Shown in pieces: positions 45,993 to 55,868 of a stretch of DNA of 64,000 nucleotides. Under the pieces are notes generated by a model. It did not search any database. It saw nothing but the letters and a program-made list of their open reading frames with translations, and was not told the origin of the DNA. Every line of letters starts with the position of its first letter. The stretch's first letter is position 1. The stretch comes from Clitoria ternatea (Eukaryota; Streptophyta; Magnoliopsida; Fabales; Fabaceae). Both the position numbers and the translations under genes were made by a program. The stretch is from the NCBI GenBank assembly GCA_037962975.1, contig CM075674.1:84460501-84524500 (forward strand), given 5' to 3'.

Positions 45993-48159
45993 ATTTATGG
46001 ATGATTTCACAGTATATGGTTCATCATTTGATGCTTGCTTAAATAGTCTAGATAAAGTATTACATAGATGCATTGAAACTAACCTTGTTCTTAATTATGA
46101 GAAATGCCACTTCATGGTAGAAGAAGGAATAGTTTTAGGCCATGTAATATCTAAAAAAGGCATAGAAGTAGATCCTACAAAAATTGATGTAATTTCTCAA
46201 TTACCTTATCCTTCTTGTGTGTGAGATATTCGTTCTTTTCATGGTCACGCAGGTTTTTATAGAAGGTTTATAAAAAACTTCAGTAAGATAGCCATTCCGT
46301 TGTCTAACTTACTACAAAAAAATATAACATTTGACTTTAATGACAAATGTAAAGAGGCTTTTGATTGCTTAAAGAAAGCTTTAACTACCACTCCTATCAT
46401 CCAGACACCAGATTGGTCACTTCCGTTTGAACTTATGTGTGATGCATTAAATTATGCACTAGGAGCTGTTCTTGCTCAAAGAGTAGGAAAAGTACAACAT
46501 GTTATTTACTATGCCTCACGAACTTGGGATACTGCACAAATAAACTATACTACCACAGAAAAAGAACTACTTGTTATTGTGTTTGCACTTGATAAATTTA
46601 GATCTTATTTGCTCGGTTCAAAAGTAGTTGTATTTTCAGATCATGCAGCATTAAAGTTCCTTTTAAAGAAACCACATGCAAAACCAAGATTGATCAGGTG
46701 GATGTTGCTGCTCCAAGAATTTGACATTGAAATTAGGGATAAAATTGGAGCAGAAAATTTGGTGGCTGATCACTTAAGCAGAATTGAAAAAGAACTTGAA
46801 CCAATTTCCATTAGAGATGATTTCCCTAATGAACAACTTATGGGAATACATGATTCCACTCCATGGTTTGCTGATTTGGTAAACTACTTAGTTGCTTCTG
46901 TTACTCCCATACATGCATCTAAACAACAAATAATAAAACTAAAAAGTGATTTTAAATACTATGTTTGGGATGATCCTTACTTATGGAAACTTTGTAGTGA
47001 TCAAGTCATTAGAAGATGTGTACCTGAAAATGAATTTCATTCCATTCTTACATTTTGCCATACATATGCATGTGGTGGATATTTTGGACCTCAACGTACA
47101 GCAAGGAAAGTATTAGAATCTGGTTTGTATTGGCCAACAATTTTTTGTGACGCATATACATTTTGTAAATCTTGTGAACGATGTCAAAGAATGAGAAACA
47201 TATCTCGTAGAAATAAGATGCCTCAACAACCCATGTTATTTTGTGAAATTTTTGATGTTTGGGGCATAGATTTCATGGGACCTTTTCCTGTATCTTTTGG
47301 TTTTATTTATATACTACTTGCGGTCGATTATGTGTCTAAATGGGTTGAAGCTAAAGCTACTCGAACTGATGATTCTAAAGTTGTTGCAGATTTCATTAGA
47401 TCACACATATTTTGCAGGTTTGGTGTTCTTAAAGCCATTATTAGTGATCAAGAATCACATTTTTGCAACCGTAAAGTGGAGTCCCTTCTTAAAAAATATG
47501 GAGTTATGCATAAGGTTTCAACACCTTATCACCCCCAAACAAATGGGCAAGCTGAAGTGTCCAATCGGGAATTAAAAATGATCCTTCAAAAAACACTACA
47601 ACCAAATAGAAAAGATTGGAGCAAAAGGTTAGAAGATATTCTTTGGGCTTATAGAACAGCTTATAAAACACCTATTAGAATGTCACCCTATAGGATTGTT
47701 TATGGAAAATCATGCCACCTACCTGTAGAAATTGAGCACAAAGCTTATTGGGCAGTAAAACAATGTAACTTGGACTTAAATAAAGCCGGTAAAGAAAGGA
47801 AACTCCAACAACAGGAACTGGAAGAAATTCGTTTGGAAGCTTATGAAAGTTCTAAAACCTATAAAGAAAAAGCCAAATCCTTTCATGACAAATAGGTCTT
47901 GAGAAAAAACTTTTTCATTAGACAAAAAGTTTTATTGTACAACTCACGTCTAAAGCTCATATCTGGTAAGCTTCGCTCTAAATGGGCAGACCCATTTGAA
48001 ATAACTAATATCTTTCCTTATGGTGTGATTGAAATTTTAGATAAAGCGACAAACAAGGTTTTCAAGGTAAATGGGCACCGACTTAAACCTTTCTTTCAAG
48101 GGTTCCAAGAGCACATAGATACGGAGATGTATTTGTGTGATGCCAAATATTTTGACTAA
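45993..48159 (+). pseudogene. Element D second half of RT, RNase H and integrase
   Basis: Starts with FMDDFTVYG, the RT catalytic box. TGA at 46222 interrupts before FYRRFIKNFSKIA. In the long frame 46300-47895, RNase H has Asp48, Glu89, Asp114 and Asp157. The integrase zinc site has His247, His254, Cys292 and Cys295. The core shows Asp324 (WGIDFMGP), Asp383 (IISDQ) and Glu419 (NGQAEVSNRE), with the normal x35 spacing between the last two. TAG at 47893-47895 comes before the GPY/F-like C-terminal region (47896-48159, GKLRSKWADPFEI). Both stops sit at conserved sense positions, so pol is dead although the catalytic residues survive. Confidence 0.88.
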
Positions 48160-48474
48160 TTTTTCCTAATAACAATATTTATAAAAAAATAAAAAATAAA
48201 AAATAAAAAAATAAAAAAATAGATATCAATTAATTACATCATCATTCTTTTCGGTGCTAACACTTGTCTTAATCATTATTACTATTATTGTTTTGGCATT
48301 ATTATCATTTTTCTTGCAATAGTTAAAAGGTCATCGTTAGGCTCGTGATGTTAAACAAGCGCTTGATAGAAGGCAACCTATCACCTTTTCACCTTCTTCA
48401 TCTCTACTATTCTCTATAACCTCGTTTTCTATTCTCTATTTTCTAAACAGCTACAACTTTAAAGTAATCTGATA
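48160..48474 (+). other. Spacer after integrase of D, with probable splice acceptor
   Basis: A/T-rich sequence, then GTTAAACAAGCGCTTGATAG and GGCAACCTATC near 48350-48385, like the sequence downstream of pol in many Athila copies. Just before the next ORF a pyrimidine-rich stretch ends in TTCTAAACAG (48441-48450), a good 3' splice-site candidate 24 bp upstream of the ATG at 48475. Confidence 0.5.
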
Positions 48475-49005
48475 ATGGAACAAACCCTTGCAAAACTTAT
48501 GGAAAAATTCCCTACACTTCTACGCGATGTGGTTGTAAAAATTTACAAAGCTCGAGTTCAAAGGTTAAAACTACTCACATATTTTGGCATTCCAGAGGAT
48601 GTTTGTTGGCTTATTGAAGCAAAGGTACGTCTTTCTGGTGAATTACATAAGTCCTATATAAAACATTTGCCAGGTATGGGACGTAGTTCTTATTCTAAAA
48701 AACAAAAAGCTAAAAGGATGGGAGTTTGCCATAAGTGTGCAAGATGGAATTGTGATACACGTTGTAGAAACCCTGGAATGGTATCTATAAATCGGGAGGA
48801 CAAAATTAAATTTATAAAGGATGGACTGAGTAAAGAGAACTTGGATAACTTAATCCAAACTCTTGAGACGCATCCATGTGGAATTGTACAAGGAGTCCTT
48901 CTGAAATTATATGATCTATTCATTCAACAAAAAGAAAACTATAGCCTTGGGAATCTGGCGTTAAACGACCCTGTTTGCCAGTTTATAAGAAAACTGGATG
49001 GGTAG
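48475..49005 (+). CDS. Accessory ORF of element D: 176-aa basic cysteine-rich protein of unknown family
   Basis: Intact ORF on the element strand, between integrase and LOG. Residues 1-65 are helical and fairly basic. A short basic stretch KKQKAKR is at 75-81. The cysteine cluster Cys85-x2-Cys88-x4-Cys93-x3-Cys97 then ends in RNPGM (98-102). Residues 103-176 look helical and include two further cysteines (135, 168). There is no signal peptide or membrane segment, so an env-like role is unlikely. The order basic patch, CxxC, C, C, then Pro-Gly is the layout of small cysteine-rich nucleic-acid-binding proteins of carlaviruses and relatives, which can suppress RNA silencing. That is a resemblance only. 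I cannot name the family. Confidence 0.7.
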   Translation: MEQTLAKLMEKFPTLLRDVVVKIYKARVQRLKLLTYFGIPEDVCWLIEAKVRLSGELHKSYIKHLPGMGRSSYSKKQKAKRMGVCHKCARWNCDTRCRNPGMVSINREDKIKFIKDGLSKENLDNLIQTLETHPCGIVQGVLLKLYDLFIQQKENYSLGNLALNDPVCQFIRKLDG

Positions 49006-49328
49006 CAAAAACCTCGACTCATAGAAGGCGTTTAAGCTGTTACTGGATGTAAAACCAGAGGAAGATGTGAGCCACAGTCACAACTACTGTGCATATTTAT
49101 TGTTGTTTTCAATGTTTTACTTTTCTGAATTCACTTTGACTTTTAAAATTACCTATTTTTATTTTCTTCAATCATGTCTTTTCAAATTTCTTCAGTATAG
49201 TCATTTTTTATTATTATTTTATATGATAATAATTGTGTAAACTTTTTTATCTTTCATCAATTATTTCATCTTATTTTTCATCTATATAAGGGCGCATAAC
49301 TCTATATAGAAAACACAAAAAAAAGAAG
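49006..49328 (+). other. Spacer between the two accessory ORFs
   Basis: About 320 bp of AT-rich sequence with no ORF. It ends with a TATATAA box and a purine-rich leader before the LOG-like ATG. Confidence 0.6.
49283..49290 (+). promoter_or_regulatory. TATA-like box upstream of the LOG-like ORF
   Basis: TATATAAG lies 46 bp upstream of the ATG at 49329. A start about 30 bp downstream would give a leader of roughly 10-20 nt, short but possible. The context is AT-rich, so chance occurrence is a real alternative. Confidence 0.35.
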
Positions 49329-49922
49329 ATGAAAAAAATCAAATCCATTTGTATGTTTGGAGGATCCAACAATGGTAATTGTAAGGAGTACGTAATAGCA
49401 GCTACTAAGTTGGGAAAACTATTGGCTGCGAAAGAAATAAAGGTCTTGTATAGAGGAGGAGTACAGGGTTTGAGAGGCTCTATGACACTATCTGCACTAG
49501 TTGAAGGAAGCAACGTCTCTAGTATCATCCTACATCATGTTGGTATTACACCAGCTATTGCTGTAGGAACTGAGGTAAAAGTTACAAGCATCCATCAACG
49601 AATGGCTCGTATAGTTATAGGTGCTGAAGCCTTTATTGCACTTCCTGGAGGTTTTGGTACTTTTGAGGAAATATTTTGCATTGCATCATGGTGTAGCATG
49701 AACCTTCATAAAAAGCCATTAGGATTGTTAAATATTAATAGTTTTTATGACAGTTTGTTAATGTTTTTAGATAAAGTTGTGGAACAGGGCCTTATAACTC
49801 AAGATGATCGATCATTCATTCATGCTTCTTCAAATGCAGATGAATTGATTGATATTTTGCAGAGCTTTTTACCCCAACCTCAACCCCTCTTGAAACAAGA
49901 TAAGGATCACACACACAAGTGA
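49329..49922 (+). CDS. LOG-family cytokinin riboside 5'-monophosphate phosphoribohydrolase carried by element D
   Basis: LOG enzymes release active cytokinin bases from riboside monophosphates in one step, in cytosol and nucleus. This intact 197-aa ORF shows CMFGGSN (8-14), the nucleotide-fold loop RGGVQGLRG (42-50; usually GGG-x-x-GLMG), IHQRM (88-92; usually MHxRK) and LPGGFGTFEE (105-114). Arg91 and Glu114, the family's conserved Arg and Glu at their usual spacing, are present. Odd features are Arg42 for Gly and Met92 for Lys. Length is close to plant LOGs (about 200-220 aa), but plant LOG genes have several introns and this has none, as if copied from mRNA. It lies between pol and the 3' LTR in the element's orientation. 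Activity is untested. Confidence 0.88.
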   Translation: MKKIKSICMFGGSNNGNCKEYVIAATKLGKLLAAKEIKVLYRGGVQGLRGSMTLSALVEGSNVSSIILHHVGITPAIAVGTEVKVTSIHQRMARIVIGAEAFIALPGGFGTFEEIFCIASWCSMNLHKKPLGLLNINSFYDSLLMFLDKVVEQGLITQDDRSFIHASSNADELIDILQSFLPQPQPLLKQDKDHTHK

Positions 49923-52200
49923 AAGAATCCAGAACCAGACACCACCCTTCGGTTATAACTTCTTTCTCACCTTTATCTATATTTAAAAAATAATTAAAAA
50001 ACATTAAAAATTGAAAAAAAAAATAGACTGTGGAAATCATATAAGACACTGAGGACAATGTCTTGAATAAGTATGAGGGGGTCTGAGTTATATATATATT
50101 CTATTATTTTTTTGTGAGGGATAGACAGAGTAAAGATTAATTTGGGAAAGTTACAACTAAAATCATAAAGATGCATCTTTGAGAACCAAAGTCTTGAGAC
50201 ATATCCTTCACTATATAGTGTCAGTATCACTTTTGTTTATTTTTTTGTTTTAAAATAAAAAATAAATTTTTCTTTTCTTTTCTTTCATGAGTACTTTTAT
50301 TGGGATGGGCTGAGTAAAGAGTCCAAACTCTTGAGATGCATCCTCACAATAAAGCTCACTCAAATAACTACAACTGTTTCACCTTCCTTATCAAAACCAT
50401 TTTTCATAAAAAAAACAAAAAAAATAAAAATAAAAAATAAAAACACACACACACACATAGCCACTATCTTTACTTTAGTGTCGCGCCTTTGCCTTTACCT
50501 TCACCCGAATCATTTCTATTCGACATCAACCATTCTGCAACCATAAACATCATCTTCATCATTCTCCAGCCGCCATACTTTGCCTTCATCCTTTTCTTTC
50601 ATATCAGAGCCACACCTCACCACTAGTCAATCATCAGGTTCTTTATTTTCTCTTAATGGATGATATAGCAGAGTCTTTCTATAGGCATACGAATGAATTA
50701 AGATGTATGTTATTGCTCTTGATGCTACTCATGGTTGTGTTGATGATATTTTTCTTATGGGTTCTAACACAAGGCCTATGAAACTGGGTTGTATGACACA
50801 ATCAACTTGTTCAGTTATACTAACCATTTCACATGTAATTGAACTGATCAATTTGTTGTAGATATCTTTGTTACTAAGCGCCCTAAAAAAAGTACAGAGC
50901 AAGAAGCATAAGGAACCGGATCTTGACACCAATATTTGGTTATGATTTATTTTTCCTTTTTTGTTTCTTGTTCACAAAAAAAATCATCATTTCCAGTTTT
51001 TCATTTTAAATTCTACATGCTTTTCACTAAATTTTTTAAAAAATTTGTCTAAGTAATGAGTAATTACATCACCCTTGTCCAATAATTCTTGACATGTTGT
51101 GAATAATTTCCTTGCATATTAATTTAATAAGTTGTTTGTGAAGATCAAATTATATATGAATTGTGATAGATTGACCACCCTCGGTGAGATTTTAAGCTTA
51201 ATTGAATGGATCATATTATGTCATCTTTCCTTTTTCTTGATTAACCCTTATTTATTAGTACTCTAGAACTTGACTTGTTTCTTTTTGATGTATTATGTTC
51301 CATGTGCATGCTTTGATGTGATTAAGGCCATTTTTGTTTTAACTAGCCACTAGCCATATGCCTTACCTTACATACTTTCCATTGTTACCCACGTTGAGTC
51401 TATATCCATTTCTTGATTCAGCCACATAATTAGCCAATAGCCCCAAAAAAAAACATGATCACCTTTGCTTAGGAATTGATTAGGAGTTTTGGAATTACTA
51501 TGAATAAAGATTCTTGATGATTGTAGAAATGTACCCAAGATATATGTTGTTGTTTCATTATTCAAAAAGAAAGTAAAAAAATAATTAAAAAAAAGAAAAA
51601 AAAGAAATAGAAGAAGTGGTGAATATATGTATGAAAATAATCAGGAGGATTTATTCTCATGTTTTATCCTCCATCATGTTTCATTTTGCTGAGTCTTGAG
51701 TTTCAAAATAAACTTCCACAATCACTGAATCACTTACTCCATTGCTCTTTTTCAACCCCAAGTTTAGTCATACTATTTCATTTTATCCACCCTATATCAC
51801 CTTGGCCCCATTACAACCTTAATAAAGTCATTTTGATCTCTGCATGCATGTGTTCAAATATGGAAATTAGAAATTTGTCAAGCCTATGGTAGTACTAATT
51901 TATTTGAGTGATTTCTAAGAGTATACACAAACCTAAACAATTGAGATATAGAGAGCATAAAGAGAACATATATCACATTTTTATCCACTCTTTGATTTGA
52001 TCGCTCAATTTGTGCAACTAGTATATAATGCTTCTTATTCACACTTATCATGACTTCTTGATATAAGGGATGATGTGTATTACTTATTATTTTAGACTTC
52101 AAAAAAAAGTCAAAAAAAATCAATTTGAAAAAAAAACCTTTTTCTGTTGTTTCTCATTTTAGTTTTTGGTTTGGTTTTGCCCTGGAGTACAAAAGCTTAA
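49923..52200 (+). other. Non-coding 3' region of element D
   Basis: Long AT-rich sequence with A-runs and no supported gene. Near 50040-50095 it has GAGGACAATGTCTTGAATAAG followed by a G-rich run, a pattern seen after pol in Athila elements. At 50116-50215 and 50303-50345 there are diverged echoes of a stretch of the cysteine-rich ORF (48817-48880), for example CTGAGTAAAGAG and CAAACTCTTGAGATGCATCC. Confidence 0.55.
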
Positions 52201-52213
52201 GTGTAGGGGAATT
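52201..52213 (+). promoter_or_regulatory. Polypurine tract of element D
   Basis: GTGTAGGGGAATT directly precedes the 3' LTR start TGATAAATC, as in Athila elements. Confidence 0.65.
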
Positions 52214-53783
52214 TGATAAATCAATTTTAATACACTTCTTATAGTTTTACACTTGGGGTTTATTATATAATTACTATGTTTAATAATAGTATTTTAATTA
52301 AGTTTTATGTTGTTTAGTTAAATTGAAGTATTATGTATATATGTTTCAATTTTCGTTTTTTGTATGTATCTTGAGTATCTTGCCTTATTTTGGCCATAAC
52401 TTGGGCTTTTGTGATCCAAATGGGCTAATCTTGGAGCCCATGGAAAGCTAAGACAGAGGGCTACATCATGATGATCAGAATTGGTTATTTTACATCTGAA
52501 AAAATAAAGAAATGGAGCTTGAATCAAATTGCCCTCATGTGTCCCACCAGCATTGACATAGTTCACCAAAATACACATATCTGGAGCTGTAGATGTCCAA
52601 ATGACCTTATTCTTGCGCCAAATTCTCAATAAGATAGAGATCTACAACTTTCATGTTGAAGGTTTTGCAAAATTCGGCCATCTAGAAGGTCATATTTGAC
52701 TCGCAAGGTGGAGAATATAAAGAGGAGAATGAATTTCAACACCTACCATTATCTTCTTTTGAATTATTATAATTTCAAGTCCACCAATGTTGAAAAAATG
52801 CATTAGTAATCAGAAAATGAATGTATAGTATCATCATATCTTGCCTATAAATAGATGCTTGAAGTTGTAAGGAAGATACACAAGAAATACATAAGAAATA
52901 CATGCTTTAGTTTTCATTACATTTCTATATCTTTGCCTTAGTTTCTTAAGTTTTAGTTCTTTCTCTTGTTTTATTTCTTTGTTCTATATTCCATCCCTCA
53001 AGTTATGGTTTTCATTTCCCTTCCTCAATATCAAGTAAGTTAATTTTATTATTTGTTATTTACTTTTATAATCAAAGTTATAGTAAATTTAATATTAGCT
53101 TTCATTGTTAAAAATTATCATGGAAGCTTAATCTTTTAAAATCAACTCAAGGAATTTAATTTTTCTTTATGTTAACTTTGAGTTCTTGCTCTTAATATTT
53201 TGATTAAAGATAATTACTTTTCTTTGTTTCTCAAACACTTATGATGGTAGATTATTTAAGTATAACCGATTGGTTTATAATTAAATAATCTATAATCTAA
53301 ACTGATGTTAGTTGGTTAATCAATAATCAATTTGAGAACAAAGATTAAGTCACTAAATAAGAGATTTCTATTTAGTTTCTTAACTGAGTCAAATTATGGT
53401 TTTAAAGTTATTTTAGTAATTAATAAGAATATATCGATTGATTATTCTTATTAGTTCATTAATTCAATTCTAGAAGATTTTCTAGAATATAATCATTTAG
53501 GGATTCCGAATGATTCAAGGTTGAGAAATTAATTATATTTAATCATATTTGTGATCAATGATTAGTTAACTAAAGATTTATTAATTCCTTGGGTTGGTTG
53601 TTTCTAAATTTGATTATTCTTACTCATAAATTTATTTTTTGCACTATTATATAATCACTTAATTTTCCTTTCAATCTCAACACAAACCCCCCTTTGTTAT
53701 AATTAAATTGAGTGTAACTAATTGAACTAAGGTCCTCGAGAGATGACTAAGGTTGTTCACCTTATGACAACGATAGCGTGTCA
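52214..53783 (+). repeat. Element D 3' LTR
   Basis: A 1,570-bp copy of 39868-41469, with scattered substitutions and a roughly 32-bp deletion near the right end. Includes TATAAATAG at 52846-52854. Confidence 0.92.
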
Positions 53784-54546
53784 GTCTTGTCCGAGCGAGG
53801 GCCGGGGAAATTGATTCTGTGCCTATTTCGCTCAAGTGAGTATCCCTCGCTCCCTTCCGAGTGAAGGTTAGGACGTTTCTGAGTGAGCCATGACCGAGAG
53901 AACCTCTTCCGAGTGAAGGAAGGTTAGGAATGTTCCGAGTGAGGCATGATCGAGAGAACCTCTTCTGAGTGAAGGAAGGTTAGGAATATTCTGAGTGAGG
54001 TATGCCCGAGAGAACCTCTTCCGAGTGAAGGAAAGTTAGAATGTTTCCGAATGAGGTATGACCGAGAGAACCTCTTCCGAGTGAAGGAAAGTTAGAAGGT
54101 TTCCGAGTGAGGTATACATGAGAGAACCTTTTTCGAGTGAAGGAAGGTTAAGAGGTTCCGAGTGAGATATGACTGAGTGGACCCATTTTCGAGTAAAAAT
54201 TGAATTGTTAATTTTCCTTGTAAGTCTCGTAGTTCGCTCAGGTTTAAAATGTAGAATTCGCCAAAGCGAGTCGGAACTCGCCTAAGCGACCTTCACGGAT
54301 TTCGCCTAAGGGAATCAGGGTCTCGCTCAGGCGAATGACCCTGTCTTCATTTTCTTCTTCCGCTGATTCTAAATAATTCCATTTTATTAATTAATTTATT
54401 TGCTATCGTTTATTATTCTGAGTGTGCTTAAGGAAAATAAATGTTTTACATTAGGATCTAATTAACTATCAGTAAACATAAAAAATTTATTATGAAAAAT
54501 AATTAAACGGATGTAAATAAATGTGAAATTGACGTAGGACGTCACA
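53784..54546 (+). repeat. Element C 5' LTR, second part
   Basis: Continues the LTR after element D; 53784-53788 is the second copy of the duplicated GTCTT. Matches 59708-60472. The end GACGTCACA is followed by the primer site. Confidence 0.88.
53875..54190. repeat. About 56-bp tandem repeat with TTCCGAGTGAAGG in element C LTR
   Basis: About five to six units of CGAGAGAACCTCTTCCGAGT plus GAAGGAAGGTTAG and a second TTCCGAGTGAG. The counterpart in the 3' LTR is 59795-60115 with the same unit order. Confidence 0.88.
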
Positions 54547-54548
54547 GG

Positions 54549-54560
54549 TGGTATCAGAGC
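54549..54560 (+). promoter_or_regulatory. Primer-binding site of element C (initiator Met tRNA)
   Basis: TGGTATCAGAGC, two bases after the LTR end GACGTCACA. Confidence 0.85.
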
Positions 54561-54789
54561 GGTTCTTTCTAGAATCGGGTACATGGGTGAACCCAATAAT
54601 TTGTGTGAGTTATATACTGGACTGTTTTTGCATTCTATTGCATTGTGCTTATGGTTGTTTGTGTAGCTTGGCATCATTCCCTTGGCACTCTGGCGGCGTT
54701 GTATTTTATATGTGTGAGGTAAATATCCGACTCACTGGTGGATCATTGGTTATTAATGGTGATGTGTTTGTTTATTGTAGAATTACATT

Positions 54790-55700
54790 ATGGCTGAGGG
54801 AACTAGTTCTGGTGGAGGAGATGACTTCTTCTTGAAATTTTCCCAATTGATGAGTAGGACCGAATCTGGTCCCACTCTTGACAAATTCCTGAAAAGGAAT
54901 CCCCCTGCTTATAAGGGAGGGCATGACTATGACGGAGCGCATGTTTGGATACGGGAGATGGAACAAGCTTTTGAGTATTTTGAGTGCTCGGAGGAGCAGA
55001 AAGTGCAGTTTGCGACTTATCAGCTGAAGGACGAGGCTAGGATATGGTGGTCTAGGACCAAGGTGCAAATGAATGCAGCCAGTGAACCGCTAGTGTAGGC
55101 AAATTTCCGTAGGAGATTTCTCATCAAATACTTTCCTGATAATTACAAAATTCGTAAGGAGATGGAGTTTCTGATGCTAGAACAAGGCAGAATGTTAGTG
55201 GCCGAGTATACTACCAAGTTTGATGAGTTGTGTGACTTCTATCACTTTTCTCTTTGGAAGGAACCAAGGGTAGTAAATTTGCTAAGTATGAAGCCGGGTT
55301 ACGAATTGAACTCCGTAGTGTGATTGTGCCTATGGAGATTCGAGATTATCCAACTTTGGTGAATAAGGCTAGGCTGACCGAGGAAGTACAACTGCAGAGA
55401 GCGTTTCAACCAAAAGATAAGAGGCCGCTGAAGGCAAGAGGATTCAGCTTCAAGAAAATGGGTCAGTTCTTTCATGGCGGCAAGTCTTCCGCTACGTCTT
55501 CTTCCTCTTCTGGTTGGGGTTCTACTGGCCGTTCGAGTAGTCAGTCGGGTAGCCACACATGCTATAATTGTGGCCAGGAGGGCCATATTGCGAAACATTG
55601 TCCGGCTAGTCAGATTGTGTGTTTCTAATATGGACAACCGGGGCACCTTAGGCCCGACTGCCCACAGAGGTAGCAACCGAGTGGACATGGTAACCGAGCC
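54790..55700 (+). pseudogene. Element C gag with zinc knuckle, broken
   Basis: Start at ATG 54790 (MAEGTSSGGGDDFFLKF). The core has FLKRNPPAYKGGHDYDGAHV, WIREMEQAFEYFECSEEQKV and DEARIWWSRTK. A TAG at 55096-55098 interrupts before FRRRFLIKYFPDNYK; a tryptophan is usual there. A frameshift near 55250 moves to the frame of 55254-55628, which has a CCHC knuckle CYNCGQEGHIAKHC. A TAA at 55626-55628 follows, and a second, damaged knuckle (YGQPGHLRPDC) lies just downstream. Confidence 0.85.
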
Positions 55701-55868
55701 AATACTTCTGGGACTCGTGGTGCTAATTTTCCGAGAGGAGGTAGAAGCGGTGCTGGTCATGGAGGCCAACACTCAAGGAGGTCTGATGCTCAATCCAGTG
55801 GCGCTCAAAATGTTATGGTCGGGTGAGTATTTGCCTTTGATGCTTCTGAAGTTGCAAGGACCGACAAC

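Larger units (their letters stand above)
39868..53783 (+). mobile_element. Element D: Athila-lineage Ty3/gypsy retrotransposon carrying two accessory ORFs
   Basis: A 13.9-kb element with LTRs at 39868-41469 and 52214-53783 (TGATAAATC to CGTGTCA) and the perfect duplication GTCTT at 39863-39867 and 53784-53788. The primer site TGGCGCTGTTGCCGGGGA matches the tRNA-Asp type of Athila. Order: gag, protease, RT (split by E), RNase H, integrase, then two extra ORFs (cysteine-rich protein and LOG-like), a 2.3-kb non-coding region, polypurine tract, 3' LTR. Gag-pol carries one frameshift and four stops. By eye the LTRs differ at roughly 2-3% of sites, so it is fairly young but not very recent. It lies in the 5' LTR of element C. 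Confidence 0.92.

Noticed and set aside
48475..49005. Calling the cysteine-rich ORF an envelope gene because of its position
   Set aside because: No signal peptide, membrane helix or glycoprotein-like features; the sequence looks like a soluble basic protein.
49329..49922. LOG ORF as an ordinary host gene between transposons
   Set aside because: It is intronless and lies between pol and the 3' LTR of one element whose outer duplications match, so it was part of the inserted unit.
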